From positions 620,001-684,000 of the forward strand of contig NZ_CP031155.1 of NCBI RefSeq assembly GCF_003344885.1: a DNA stretch of 64,000 nt. Direction: 5' to 3'. Origin of the DNA: Altererythrobacter sp. ZODW24. Lineage in GTDB: Bacteria; Pseudomonadota; Alphaproteobacteria; Sphingomonadales; Sphingomonadaceae. Positions 9,834 to 19,105 of this stretch are shown here, piece after piece (the stretch's first letter is position 1; every line of letters starts with the position of its first letter). The notes under the pieces were generated by a model, which was not told the origin of the DNA, did no database searches, and worked only from the letters and a program-made list of their open reading frames with translations. The position numbers and the translations under genes are program-made.

Positions 9834-10931
9834 ATGACTACTGCCGTTCGCCGCATTCTAAGCACCTTGGGTTCCGACGATACGATCACTGTCGAAGTGG
9901 CCGATCACGAGCTTCCCGATCCAACTGGTCATCAGGTACTGGTGAAAGTCGAAGCCGCGCCGATTAACCCATCCGACCTCGGCCTGCTGATGCCGGGTGC
10001 TGATCTTGAGAATGCCGATTACTCTCCTGGCAAGCTGGTCGCAAAAATGCCGCCGGGTTCTTCCAAGCGGATGGCCGGACGTGTTGGCACGGCGATGCCA
10101 GCCGGCAATGAAGGCGCTGGAACCGTAATCGCTGCAGGTGAAGACGCACAGAACATGATTGGCCAGAAGGTCGCCTGCGTAACCGGTGAACTGTTCGCAA
10201 CACACGTTATGGCTGATGCGCGCATGTGCATGCCTTTGGGTGATCTTACCGCCGAACAGGGCGCATCTGCCTTTGTTAACCCCATGACAGCACTCGGCTT
10301 TGTCGAAACCGCGCGCCGCGAAGGTCAAAAGGCAATTATCCATTCCGCTGCTGCCTCGAACTTGGGCCAGATGCTGAATAAGATTTGTCAGGAAGACGGT
10401 TTCGATCTGATCAACATCGTCCGCAAGCAGGAACAGGCCGATATCCTCAAAGGCCTTGGCGCCAAGTACATTGTGAACTCGTCCGACGATGATTTCATGG
10501 TTCAGTTGATGGCGGCCATCGAGGAAACCGGCGCTTACATCGGTTTCGATCCGATCTTCGGCGGCACGATGGTCAACACGATCTTCACCGCAATGGAAGC
10601 AGTCGCGGTCAAGACGCAAGAATACAGCCGTTACGGCTCGACCCAGCAGAAGCGGATGTATGTTTACGGCGTACTGAACGTCGCGCCAATGTCGCTTATG
10701 CCGGGCTACGGCTTTGCATGGGATCTGTCGGGCTGGCTGCTTACGCCGTTCCTTGCCAGCGCTGGACAGGAAGGCGTGCAGAAGATGCAGCACCGCGTTT
10801 TGAGCAACATCACCACGACCTTCGCCAGCAGCTATGTGGCCAAGATTGACCTCGACGAAATGCTGACCAAGGAGGCTGCGATGGCCTATGACGCCAAGGC
10901 TACTGGCGAGAAGTATCTCGTCGTCCCTTGA
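9834..10931 (+). CDS. Zinc-type alcohol dehydrogenase/quinone oxidoreductase family protein
   Basis: The 365-residue medium-chain dehydrogenase/reductase has the N-terminal GroES-like fold (HQVLVKVEAAPINPSDLGLL) and a Rossmann domain entered at IHSAAASNLGQMLNKIC. The canonical GxGxxG is replaced by SAAASNLG, as in the quinone-oxidoreductase branch, and the catalytic-zinc cysteines are not evident, so it probably acts on carbonyl or enone substrates without zinc. Substrate is unknown. Preceded by a 180-base region without a gene, with a likely SD (GGAGAGACA). Confidence 0.78.
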   Translation: MTTAVRRILSTLGSDDTITVEVADHELPDPTGHQVLVKVEAAPINPSDLGLLMPGADLENADYSPGKLVAKMPPGSSKRMAGRVGTAMPAGNEGAGTVIAAGEDAQNMIGQKVACVTGELFATHVMADARMCMPLGDLTAEQGASAFVNPMTALGFVETARREGQKAIIHSAAASNLGQMLNKICQEDGFDLINIVRKQEQADILKGLGAKYIVNSSDDDFMVQLMAAIEETGAYIGFDPIFGGTMVNTIFTAMEAVAVKTQEYSRYGSTQQKRMYVYGVLNVAPMSLMPGYGFAWDLSGWLLTPFLASAGQEGVQKMQHRVLSNITTTFASSYVAKIDLDEMLTKEAAMAYDAKATGEKYLVVP

Positions 10932-10988
10932 GAGCTGTGGCAAAAATACGTGAAAAGAATATTTTAAGTCCTTTCACCTAACCCCTTA

Positions 10989-11022
10989 GTCGGCCCTTCT
11001 GCACGCAGGTGGACGGGCCGAC
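10989..11022 (+). promoter_or_regulatory. Leader hairpin before the GGDEF-EAL gene
   Basis: An 8-bp perfect inverted repeat (GTCGGCCC at 10989-10996, GGGCCGAC at 11015-11022) encloses a smaller CTGC/GCAG stem and ends 10 bases before the ATG at 11033, just upstream of the AGGGGA ribosome binding site. It lacks a following T-run, so it is not a simple terminator. It could modulate translation of the c-di-GMP enzyme; this is inference. Confidence 0.4.
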
Positions 11023-11032
11023 AGGGGACGTA

Positions 11033-13420
11033 ATGAATCGCATTAGTCAATTTCTCCGCCATCCAAGGATGCGCGATCTTACTATGCTACACCTCGTCGA
11101 TCACGAGGTTGCGGAGCATGACAAGGAGTGGTTCGCACGCTGCCAGCTCTATCATTCAGCAGCTTTTCCTTATTTGATGTATGATCTGGTGCGGCTGATC
11201 TTAGGCATCGCGGTCTATCAAGCATTTTTTCCGGTTACCTATACCATCATGCTAGCTTTCTGCGGCGGAATCATCGTGGCGCGGCAATATGTGATCGAAA
11301 AGCACATCCACGATGAGAGTCGCTCGCATGTCGAGAATTTCAGAGCGATGCGTCAGCTGATCGTTGCTCGGGCAACCGTCTGGGGATTGGTGATTTTTGC
11401 CGGTCTTTCGATGGCCCCGAACAGCATGCTGTTGCCGCTGGTCGCCGCTGGCATGCTCACGATGTTCATCGACAGCCTGTGCATGATCGCAATGCCAAAG
11501 CGCGCCTTACTGACCGTCACGATCCATTCCTGCGCAATCGCCATCCCACTTTTCGCCCTAGGGACTGGCACATCGCTCCTCACGGCAGTCGTCGCCCTGA
11601 GCGCGATTCCGTTTATGCATTGGGCGCTGTTCAACCTGAATTACATGTTCGCAACGCGCCGACTGCGCACCCGCGCAGTGAGCGAGGCAAAGGACACCAT
11701 CCAGCTCTTGCTCAATCAGTATGATCAAGAGGGCAGCGACTGGTTGATGGAATGCGACAGGGATGGCCGCATCCTCCGTCCAAATGATCGCTTCTGCACG
11801 GCTGCGGGCCGCAGCGCCGAAGAAATGGACGGCCTGCGGCTATCGCTGATCTTTGACCCTTCTCCCGAACGGGATAAATTACGCGAAATAGGCTTGCGCG
11901 AAGAAGCATTCCGCGATCTCGTCCTGCCACTAACAGTGCACGGCAAGAAGGCTTGGTGGTCGATCGCAGCGCGTCCGATCTATGACCGTAGCGGCGAATT
12001 GACTTGCTGGCGCGGATTTATGGCCGACGTCACGCGTACCCGCGAGGCGGAAGAGAAAGTCACTTTCATGGCGCATTATGATGTGCTGACCAACCTACCC
12101 AATCGCAGCCTGTTCAACACCACACTCAGCCGCGCGTTCAACCGCCGCAATAATGCTGACCTGCTGGCAGTTCTTTATGTCGATCTTGATCACTTTAAGT
12201 CGATCAATGACACGCATGGCCACGGCGTTGGTGATGATGTGCTAGCGGAGGCTGGTCAGCGGATCGAACGTGCGGTGAATGCCAACGCCATGGTCGCAAG
12301 ACTTGGCGGCGACGAATTCGCCGTCCTGCTGGAAAAGATCGACAGCCGTGACGATGCTCTAACGGCAGCCCAGGCCATCGTGACTGCGATGGACGAGCCG
12401 ATCATGCACAAGGGGCAACAACTGCCTCTCGGTGCCAGCGTCGGCGTTGCCTTTGCCCCGGACAACGGTTTGACGGGCGAAGACGTTTTGCAGGCCGCCG
12501 ATCTGGCGCTTTATGATGCCAAAGCGCGCGGTCGCCGCGGCGCATCATTGTTCGACCCTGCAATGCAGGAACAAGTGCAGGAGCGCCGCAGTATGGAGCT
12601 CGACCTGCGCGCGGCGCTCAGGCGCGGCGAGCTGGCGGTTCACTATCAACCATTGCTCGACGCCCAATCCGGTAACACTGCCGGATACGAAGCACTGCTG
12701 CGCTGGCAACATCCAGAACGCGGCATGATCCCGCCAGACGTATTCATTCCGATTGCCGAAGATACCGGCGACATCATTCCGATTGGCGCTTGGGTACTGC
12801 GCGAAGCCTTGATGGAAGCCAGCAGCTGGCCCGAAGACCTGTTTATTTCCGTAAACCTATCGCCCATGCAGATGCGCGATGAGGGGCTGATCAACACAAT
12901 CGTTGGTGCGTTGGCCTCCAGCGGCGTAGCGCCCGGACGGTTGGAGCTCGAAATTACCGAAACTACGCTGATGACCGACAGCGAGGAAAATCTGTCCTTG
13001 CTGCACAAGATTCGCGGTCTGGGCGTCAACATCGCGCTCGATGATTTCGGTACCGGCTATTCATCGCTGAATTATTTGCGCAGTTTCCCGTTCGACAAGA
13101 TCAAGATCGACCGCTGCTTTGTTGCTGACCTTTCAAAGGGGGACGACAGCGAAGCCATCGTACAAGCTGTGATCGGCCTGGCGACGAAGCTCAACATGCG
13201 TACAACGGCAGAGGGGGTCGAAAACGAAGATCAGTTCGCCAACCTGCGCGAGCAAGGCTGTAGTCAGGTCCAAGGCTTCCTGTTCAGCCGTGCCAAGCCG
13301 GCCAATCAGCTACCTCACGCGGGCAAACGGGCCGACTTCGCCACCCGCGCTGCTGAAGTGGCAAAGCTGGACGTAAAGAAGCGCAAACCTGCTGCGAATC
13401 GCAAACGCAAGACGGGCTAG
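11033..13420 (+). CDS. Membrane PAS-GGDEF-EAL protein (c-di-GMP turnover)
   Basis: The 795-residue protein starts at the ATG after AGGGGAC; an in-frame GTG at 11009 lies inside a hairpin and is less likely. Residues about 45-210 contain several hydrophobic membrane segments, about 225-345 a PAS domain, 350-510 a GGDEF domain (ARLGGDEFAVLLE) and 520-770 an EAL domain (GYEALLRWQHP, ELEITETTLM, ALDDFGTGYSS, KIKIDR, TAEGVEN). Both active sites look intact; no RxxD inhibitory site precedes GGDEF. The C-terminus is strongly basic (KKRKPAANRKRKTG). It could make and degrade c-di-GMP; the net activity is not predictable. Confidence 0.93.
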   Translation: MNRISQFLRHPRMRDLTMLHLVDHEVAEHDKEWFARCQLYHSAAFPYLMYDLVRLILGIAVYQAFFPVTYTIMLAFCGGIIVARQYVIEKHIHDESRSHVENFRAMRQLIVARATVWGLVIFAGLSMAPNSMLLPLVAAGMLTMFIDSLCMIAMPKRALLTVTIHSCAIAIPLFALGTGTSLLTAVVALSAIPFMHWALFNLNYMFATRRLRTRAVSEAKDTIQLLLNQYDQEGSDWLMECDRDGRILRPNDRFCTAAGRSAEEMDGLRLSLIFDPSPERDKLREIGLREEAFRDLVLPLTVHGKKAWWSIAARPIYDRSGELTCWRGFMADVTRTREAEEKVTFMAHYDVLTNLPNRSLFNTTLSRAFNRRNNADLLAVLYVDLDHFKSINDTHGHGVGDDVLAEAGQRIERAVNANAMVARLGGDEFAVLLEKIDSRDDALTAAQAIVTAMDEPIMHKGQQLPLGASVGVAFAPDNGLTGEDVLQAADLALYDAKARGRRGASLFDPAMQEQVQERRSMELDLRAALRRGELAVHYQPLLDAQSGNTAGYEALLRWQHPERGMIPPDVFIPIAEDTGDIIPIGAWVLREALMEASSWPEDLFISVNLSPMQMRDEGLINTIVGALASSGVAPGRLELEITETTLMTDSEENLSLLHKIRGLGVNIALDDFGTGYSSLNYLRSFPFDKIKIDRCFVADLSKGDDSEAIVQAVIGLATKLNMRTTAEGVENEDQFANLREQGCSQVQGFLFSRAKPANQLPHAGKRADFATRAAEVAKLDVKKRKPAANRKRKTG

Positions 13421-13423
13421 CGC

Positions 13424-14410
13424 TTAGACTTTCGAAACAATACTTTCAGGCAGGTCGACGTTGAACACACGCTGATAATACTCGGCCACCAACATCCGCT
13501 CCGCTTCGTCACATTTGTTGAGGAAGCTAAGCCGGAAGGCGAAGCCGATATCCTTGAATATATCAGCATTCTGCGCCCATGTTATGACCGTACGCGGGCT
13601 CATCACCGTCGAGATATCACCGTTGATGAAGCCCTGACGGGTCAGTTCTGCAACGCGGACCATCTTGGTCACATCGTCAGGCTTGGTCTCCGGCGACTTG
13701 GCGAGAACAATCTTCTGCTCCGTTTCCTCGGGCAGATAGTTGAGGCCTACAACGATATTCCAACGGTCCATCTGACCTTGGTTGATCGCTTGCGTGCCAT
13801 GATAAAGCCCACTTGTATCGCCCAACCCGACCGTATTGGCTGTCGCAAATAGACGAAAATGCGGATCAGGGCGGATAACACGGTTCTGATCGAGCAGCGT
13901 CAGCTTGCCTTCGGTCTCCAGCACACGCTGGATCACGAACATCACGTCGGGACGGCCCGCGTCATATTCGTCAAACACTAGCGCGGTCGGTGTCTGCAAT
14001 GCCCAGGGGAGCAAGCCCTCGCGGAATTCGGTAACCTGCAAGCCATCGCGCAGCACAATCGCATCGCGGCCCACCAGATCGATCCGGCTAATATGCGCAT
14101 CGAGATTGATCCGTACGCAAGGCCAATTGAGCCGCGCCGCAACCTGTTCGATATGGGTCGATTTACCCGTGCCGTGATAACCTTGAACCATCACCCGGCG
14201 ATTGAAAGCAAAGCCTGCCAGAATGGCCAGCGTGGTGTCAGGGTCGAAGACATAGCCTTCGTCCAGATCGGGTACACGGCTGTCGGCTTTCGAGAAGGCA
14301 GGCACCTTCATATCGATATCGATTCCAAACGTCTCGCGAACGCTGATTTCGGTATCGGGAGCGGCTAGGACGGTCTTGTCGCCGTGGCTGGTGTTTGTCA
14401 TGTCATTCAT
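13424..14410 (-). CDS. cobS: Cobaltochelatase CobS-type AAA+ ATPase
   Basis: The 328-residue protein starts MNDMTNTS (ATG at 14410; another ATG at 14401). It has Walker [11 protein letters not shown], Walker [12 protein letters not shown] and sensor [11 protein letters not shown], and matches CobS, the AAA+ subunit of aerobic cobaltochelatase, over its whole length. CobS normally works with CobT, usually encoded next door; here the downstream neighbour is the convergent GGDEF-EAL gene and no cobT is visible. The J-domain and BolA genes that often accompany cobS lie 2 kb upstream, separated by three inserted genes. Confidence 0.88.
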   Translation of the reverse strand: MNDMTNTSHGDKTVLAAPDTEISVRETFGIDIDMKVPAFSKADSRVPDLDEGYVFDPDTTLAILAGFAFNRRVMVQGYHGTGKSTHIEQVAARLNWPCVRINLDAHISRIDLVGRDAIVLRDGLQVTEFREGLLPWALQTPTALVFDEYDAGRPDVMFVIQRVLETEGKLTLLDQNRVIRPDPHFRLFATANTVGLGDTSGLYHGTQAINQGQMDRWNIVVGLNYLPEETEQKIVLAKSPETKPDDVTKMVRVAELTRQGFINGDISTVMSPRTVITWAQNADIFKDIGFAFRLSFLNKCDEAERMLVAEYYQRVFNVDLPESIVSKV

Positions 14411-14471
14411 TGCATGGTCGGTTAGCGGGGCAAATGCGTTGCTGCAAGCCACTGATCGCGTATATATCTTG

Positions 14472-15323
14472 ATGAACATGGCCGCGCCCTCCCCTTCAGA
14501 TTTCATCCGCAAACAGCTGGTCCAGCAGGTTCGCGCGGTTTTCAATGATCAAGCCAAGGGACAGCAGCCCGTCGGCCTGTCTGAAAATGCGCTGTTCGAG
14601 AAGGATACGCCGATCCGCATGGTCCATGCTGATGTGGTCGGGATGATGGCAGGCGGAATGTCAGCCTTGCTGCTGCAGATGTTGCACCCGAGCGCCTTGC
14701 AAGGTGTACTCGATCATTCCGATTTCCGGAACGATATGCTGGGCCGGCTGCGGCGCACCGCGCGCTTTATTGCGGTCACGACATTTGGCGACCGGGATGC
14801 TGCCATGGCAGCAATTGAGCGCGTCAATCGCATCCACGCCGCAGTTGGCGGCACACTCCCCGACGGTTCAACATATGCCGCGACCGATCCTCAGGTACTC
14901 GCCTGGGTCCACGCCTGCGAAGCCACCAGCTTTCTGGATGCCTATATCCGCTATGCCAAACCCGCCATGCCGCAAGCCGAGCAAGACGAATACTTCCGCC
15001 AATTTGCCGAGATTGCCCGCGCGTTGGGTGCCGACCCCGTGCCCGAAACCCGGCGTGAAGCGCAGCAATTCATACAGTCCATGCGTCCAAAGCTAACAGT
15101 TACCAAAGCAACGCATGAAATCGCCAACCTAGTGCTGTCAGAACGCACGCCCGGAACGCCATTGGCGGCTCAAAGAATGCTTGGCACCGCAGCAGCCGAC
15201 CTGCTGCCAAATTTTGCGAAAAACAAACTGGGCCTCGAGCGGTCCATCATTCGCACCGGGCCAGCACGGCTCGCAACGGGAGTGATGGCAGGAACCCTTC
15301 GCTGGGCGTTCCGGCAGAGGTAA
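14472..15323 (+). CDS. Oxygenase MpaB family protein (DUF2236)
   Basis: About 283 residues from the ATG at 14472 (or 14478). The DUF2236 pattern is clear: [22 protein letters not shown] near residue 55, a [17 protein letters not shown] block, [11 protein letters not shown] and [16 protein letters not shown], which hold the conserved His/Asp positions of the haem-binding MpaB/latex-clearing-like family. It probably is a haem oxygenase-type enzyme of unknown substrate. It diverges from cobS with a 61-base shared upstream region. Confidence 0.82.
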   Translation: MNMAAPSPSDFIRKQLVQQVRAVFNDQAKGQQPVGLSENALFEKDTPIRMVHADVVGMMAGGMSALLLQMLHPSALQGVLDHSDFRNDMLGRLRRTARFIAVTTFGDRDAAMAAIERVNRIHAAVGGTLPDGSTYAATDPQVLAWVHACEATSFLDAYIRYAKPAMPQAEQDEYFRQFAEIARALGADPVPETRREAQQFIQSMRPKLTVTKATHEIANLVLSERTPGTPLAAQRMLGTAAADLLPNFAKNKLGLERSIIRTGPARLATGVMAGTLRWAFRQR

Positions 15324-15385
15324 TATTGTCGCCTCAATTCAGGGATAGAATCAGACAGTCAACTGCAGAGATAGGAGCGTTTCTA

Positions 15386-15751
15386 ATGGCGTATATCGAA
15401 GGTTTCTTGGTCCCGGTTCCCGAATCCCGTAAAGACGAATATCTGGATATGGCGCGCAAATCTGCACCCATGTTCACTGACTGCGGCGCAACCCGCATCG
15501 TCGAATGCTGGGGCGATGATCTGATGAAGGGTGAGCACACCGATTTCTTCGGAGCTGTTAAAGCTGAAGAAGGAGAGAATGTCGTCTTCTCTTGGATCGA
15601 ATATCCCGACAAGCAGACCCGCGACGAAGCCTATAAGAAGATGGAAGAACACCCAGACGCGCAATTGATGCAAGAGATGCCGTTTGATGGCAAACGCATT
15701 GTCTTCTCAGGCTTCGCGCCAATCTTCGACACCGCGGGCAAACTCGCATGA
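15386..15751 (+). CDS. DUF1428 family protein
   Basis: The 121-residue protein begins MAYIEGFLVPVPESRKDEY, the hallmark of DUF1428 (YbaA-like, ferredoxin-like dimeric alpha/beta-barrel). A GATAGGAG ribosome site precedes the ATG at 15386. No catalytic residues are known for the family. It is followed by a GST gene 13 bases later, so the two may be co-transcribed, a combination that suggests a detoxification or stress role. Confidence 0.85.
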   Translation: MAYIEGFLVPVPESRKDEYLDMARKSAPMFTDCGATRIVECWGDDLMKGEHTDFFGAVKAEEGENVVFSWIEYPDKQTRDEAYKKMEEHPDAQLMQEMPFDGKRIVFSGFAPIFDTAGKLA

Positions 15752-15764
15752 CTGGGAAGAGATA

Positions 15765-16397
15765 ATGGCCGACTACACATTCTTCACCAATCCGATGAGC
15801 CGCGGCCAGATCGCACGCTGGGCTTTGCACGAGGCCAAGGCGGATTATGACGCCACATTGGTCGATTGGGCGGACAAACCCCAATCGCTGCTCGACGCCA
15901 ATCCCATGGGTAAGGTGCCGACCCTAGTCCACCATCACGGCGATCATGATCACGTCATCTCCGAAGGGGCTGCGATTTGCGCGTATCTGGCCGATACTGA
16001 ACGCGGCGGCGAACTTGCGCCGCGCGAACATGAGCGTGCCGCCTATTACCGCGGGCTGTTCTTTGCTTCCGGGCCGGTCGAGCAAGCCGTCGTGGCGAAG
16101 GCTATGGGCTGGAAAGTGCCTGATGACCGCGAGATGATGGCTGGATTTGGCAACATTCGGCGCGCGATGGATATGTTGGCCATGCTCGTTTCACAATCAG
16201 ACTATGTCTGCGGGGACCGCTTCACCATGGCTGATGTCTATGTCGGCAGTCAGGTCGACTGGGGCCTGCAATTCGGAAGCATTCCGGAGCGTCCGGAATT
16301 CACGGCCTATGCTGATCGGCTCCGTGCGCGCCCTGCCTATGGTGAAGCCAAAGCAATCGATATGAAACTGATCGAAGAGGCGCAAACCGACTCCTAA
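15765..16397 (+). CDS. Glutathione S-transferase family protein
   Basis: The 210-residue protein starts MADYTFFTNPMSRGQIARW, where Ser/Arg of the thioredoxin-like domain contact glutathione, continues with NPMGKVPTL (the cis-proline motif) and SEGAAICAYLAD, and has the all-helical C-terminal domain with FTMADVYVG. The substrate is unknown. It lies directly behind the DUF1428 gene and is convergent with the J-domain gene. Confidence 0.88.
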   Translation: MADYTFFTNPMSRGQIARWALHEAKADYDATLVDWADKPQSLLDANPMGKVPTLVHHHGDHDHVISEGAAICAYLADTERGGELAPREHERAAYYRGLFFASGPVEQAVVAKAMGWKVPDDREMMAGFGNIRRAMDMLAMLVSQSDYVCGDRFTMADVYVGSQVDWGLQFGSIPERPEFTAYADRLRARPAYGEAKAIDMKLIEEAQTDS

Positions 16398-16467
16398 GTC
16401 AGCGACGCTCGACGCAAGATCTGCTCAGCCCTTCGTCCGTGCATATTGCACTGCAAAAGCGAGTAAG

Positions 16468-16482
16468 TTTACAGATGTAGTC
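16468..16482. promoter_or_regulatory. Possible BlaI/MecI-type box (imperfect)
   Basis: The sequence TTTACAGATGTAGTC contains TACA-GA-TGTA and on the reverse strand reads GACTACATCTGTAAA, sharing GACTACATCTGTA with the perfect palindrome at 23554-23579. It lies between two convergent genes, two bases past the stop codon of the J-domain gene, where no promoter is expected. It may be a chance match or the remains of a lost regulated gene. Confidence 0.3.
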
Positions 16483-16484
16483 CG

Positions 16485-17078
16485 TCAAGCCAGAGCGCGG
16501 CTTGCTTTCAAGAGGTTATACGCCTCCACCACGCGGCCTAGGCGCGCTTCATAACTGCGATCGCCGCCATTGCGGTCAGGGTGATAGCGACGCACCAGTT
16601 CGGCATAGCGTTTGCGCAACTGTGTGCGGTCAATCTGCGTACCGAGGCCCATAGCTTCCAGCGCTTTGTCTTCCTCCGCTGAAAAACGCCGGACGTTACC
16701 GCGATTTGCGCCGCTCGCAGCTTGCCGTTTTATGCTGGCCGAGCGCGCGCCGATGGCATCGAGTGGATCCTTGAAATTGGCCCAATTCGGCATTCCGTCG
16801 ATGCCCGCGTCGGGTTTGAAGGCGCGCGTTTCAGTTTCCCAGCCCGCGGTGGGCGATTGGGCAGCGATTATCTCATCCGCTTCCATTCCGGCGAACCAAT
16901 CATAGCCTGCGTTGAATTCGCGAACATGATCAAGGCAGTACCAGCGCCAACTGCCCGGACCGTCGAAACCCGGGCCGCGGCCACCAGGCGCGCGGAATTC
17001 GCCACCCTCGCGGCAGCCGGGACGTTCGCAGAGTCTGCCTTCGGGATCGTGACGGCCATGGAATCTTGATTGTTTCAT
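16485..17078 (-). CDS. J-domain (DnaJ-like) protein
   Basis: The 197-residue protein has an N-terminal region with possible metal ligands (CERPGCREG and WYCLDHVREFN) and a C-terminal J domain (residues about 135-195) with the essential HPD in RRYHPDRNGGDRSYE. J domains stimulate Hsp70 ATPase. This C-terminal J-domain arrangement is the alphaproteobacterial type found near bolA and cobS, and bolA is indeed divergent from it here. Confidence 0.88.
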   Translation of the reverse strand: MKQSRFHGRHDPEGRLCERPGCREGGEFRAPGGRGPGFDGPGSWRWYCLDHVREFNAGYDWFAGMEADEIIAAQSPTAGWETETRAFKPDAGIDGMPNWANFKDPLDAIGARSASIKRQAASGANRGNVRRFSAEEDKALEAMGLGTQIDRTQLRKRYAELVRRYHPDRNGGDRSYEARLGRVVEAYNLLKASRALA

Positions 17079-17136
17079 TGTCCTTTAGGATGGGGATGCC
17101 CACGTGATAAGGGAACCCCGAAGAGGAACGAAATTG

Positions 17137-17412
17137 ATGGCAAGCATCGCAAATGAGATGGAAAACCTGTTGCGCGAGGCGTTTTCGCCTTCTTTACTGG
17201 ATGTAATCAACGATAGCGCAAAGCACTCTGGCCATTCCGGCGACGACGGCAGCGGCGAATCGCACTTCACAATCGTGATCGAAAGCGCTGCCTTCACAGG
17301 CAAGAGCAGGCTCGAGCGTCAGCGAATGGTCAACGCCGCGCTTGGCGATATTCCCGGCGGCCGAGTCCATGCACTTGCAATCAAGGCCAGCGCTCCGCAA
17401 ACTGCGGCATGA
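17137..17412 (+). CDS. bolA: BolA family protein
   Basis: The 91-residue protein starts at the ATG at 17137, preceded by an AGAGGAACG ribosome site. It has the BolA fold signature: SHFTIVIESAAFTGKSRLERQRMVNAAL, followed by GGRVHALAIKA. BolA proteins bind Fe-S clusters together with monothiol glutaredoxins. Its stop overlaps the pirin gene start by 4 bases, making it the first gene of a four-gene operon to about 20013. Confidence 0.93.
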   Translation: MASIANEMENLLREAFSPSLLDVINDSAKHSGHSGDDGSGESHFTIVIESAAFTGKSRLERQRMVNAALGDIPGGRVHALAIKASAPQTAA

Positions 17413-18293
17413 GCATTATCCAGACCATCACGCCGACCACGCACGACCTCGGCGATTTTAAGGTTCGCCGCGTGCTACCTGCGCGCGAGCGGACGATGGT
17501 CGGACCATTTATCTTCGTCGACCAGTTCGGGCCCGCCCAGCTTGATATCGGCAAGGCGATGGACGTGCGCCCTCATCCGCATATCAACCTGTCGACGGTC
17601 ACTTGGCTGTTCGAAGGCGCAATCGATCACCGTGACAGTCTGGGTACATTTTCGACCATTCGTCCGGGTCAGGTGAACTTGATGACTGCCGGTAAAGGCA
17701 TCGTCCATTCAGAACGCAGCCCGCAGGCAGAGCGCGACGCCGGTGCGCGCATGTACGGCATGCAAACATGGCTTGCGCTGCCTGACGGTCAGGAAGAAAT
17801 CGATCCTGCGTTCGAAGCGGTCGCTGACATTCCTCTGGTCGAGGACGGCTGCGCCAAGGCTCATATCATAATGGGAACGCTCTGGGGCAAGACCGCTGCG
17901 ACCACGACGCATGCGGAAACGATCTATGCTGAAATCGTGCTGGCAGCGGGCGGAGCAATTCCAATCGACGCTGAGGCTGACGAGCGCGCTGTGATGGTGG
18001 TCGGCGGGACGGCTGAACTGGATGGCGTGGTTCTCGAACCATATAAGCTAACGGTTCTGGCACCGGGTGCACCAATGCAGCTAACTTCGCTTGAGGGCGG
18101 CCGCGTGATGCTGCTCGGCGGCGAGGCATTCACGACCAAACGCCACGCGTGGTGGAACTTTGTGAGCTCCAGCCGCGACCGCATCAATCAGGCCAAAGAC
18201 GATTGGCGCGAGGGGCGTTTTCCTAAAGTCCCCGGCGATAGCGAAGAATTCATCCCCATTCCGGGCGCGCCCAAAACAGTGAGTCATTCATGA
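17409..18293 (+). CDS. Pirin family protein
   Basis: The 294-residue bicupin begins with the pirin N-domain. The metal ligands are visible in VRPHPHINLSTV (two His) and GIVHSERSPQ (His and Glu). Bacterial pirins are Fe(II) proteins, some with quercetinase activity. The gene overlaps bolA and the downstream SDR gene by 4 bases each, so the three are likely translationally coupled. Confidence 0.92.
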   Translation: MSIIQTITPTTHDLGDFKVRRVLPARERTMVGPFIFVDQFGPAQLDIGKAMDVRPHPHINLSTVTWLFEGAIDHRDSLGTFSTIRPGQVNLMTAGKGIVHSERSPQAERDAGARMYGMQTWLALPDGQEEIDPAFEAVADIPLVEDGCAKAHIIMGTLWGKTAATTTHAETIYAEIVLAAGGAIPIDAEADERAVMVVGGTAELDGVVLEPYKLTVLAPGAPMQLTSLEGGRVMLLGGEAFTTKRHAWWNFVSSSRDRINQAKDDWREGRFPKVPGDSEEFIPIPGAPKTVSHS

Positions 18294-19105
18294 GCTTTAA
18301 CGAACAGACGATTTGGATCACCGGCACGAGCAGCGGCATAGGCCGCGCACTGGCGCGCAATTTTGCCGCAAGCGGTGCAAAGCTGATCCTGTCAGGCCGC
18401 GACGCGGCGCGCTTGCAAGAAGTGGCTGATGAGGTGACCGCCGAAACGCTCATCCTGCCTTTCGAAGTTCGTGATGAAGCCGCTCGGACTGCTGCAGCTG
18501 AAAAAGCAGTTGCATGGACCGGTAACGTCGATGTGTTCGTAAACAACGCGGGCATCTCGCAGCGGTCGCAAGCGATCAATACGCCCATGAAAGTCTACCA
18601 CGACATCATGGACATCGACCTGCTCGCGCCGATTGCGCTGACGCAGGCATTGCTGCCACATATGGTCGAGCGCGGCAGCGGAAAGCTGATCTTCATGTCC
18701 TCCATAGCGGGTAAGGTCGGCGTTCCCATGCGCACAGCCTATTGCGCAGCGAAACACGGTCTGATCGGATACGCTGACGCGCTGCGGGGCGAATTGTCGA
18801 ATAAAGGCGTCGATGTGCATGTGATCGCCCCCGGATCAGTTGCCACAGACGTCGCACGCAACGCCTTGAATGCCGCAGGCGAAAAACGCGGCGTTAGCGA
18901 CCGCGCGATTGATAATGGCATTCCGGTCGATGAAGCAGCAGCCGAGATCATCACAGGCGTCGAAGCAGGCCAGCGCGAGATAATTGTCGCGCGCGGTTTT
19001 GAACTGGCCATGGGCGAAATGCGGCGGACACAAGACCAGCTCTTCGACCAGATCGCAGGCATGGTCGCGGAAGGCTATATTGAGAAAATGGAAGCGCAAG
19101 ACTGA
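18290..19105 (+). CDS. Short-chain dehydrogenase/reductase
   Basis: The 271-residue classical SDR has the cofactor motif TGTSSGIGRAL (residues 11-21), NNAGIS, a catalytic serine in IFMSSIAGKVG and YCAAKHG with the Tyr-x3-Lys pair. An Arg at the end of the second strand (SGRDAAR) suggests NADP(H) preference. Substrate unknown. It overlaps the hydrolase gene by one base (TGATG). Confidence 0.9.
   Translation: MSFNEQTIWITGTSSGIGRALARNFAASGAKLILSGRDAARLQEVADEVTAETLILPFEVRDEAARTAAAEKAVAWTGNVDVFVNNAGISQRSQAINTPMKVYHDIMDIDLLAPIALTQALLPHMVERGSGKLIFMSSIAGKVGVPMRTAYCAAKHGLIGYADALRGELSNKGVDVHVIAPGSVATDVARNALNAAGEKRGVSDRAIDNGIPVDEAAAEIITGVEAGQREIIVARGFELAMGEMRRTQDQLFDQIAGMVAEGYIEKMEAQD

Noticed and set aside
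9858-10943. 361-codon open frame antisense to the dehydrogenase gene
   Set aside because: It mirrors a clear MDR-family gene over its full length and shows no motif of its own.
10932-11032. c-di-GMP riboswitch before the GGDEF-EAL gene
   Set aside because: The region is only about 100 bases and the hairpin seen does not resemble the conserved riboswitch core.
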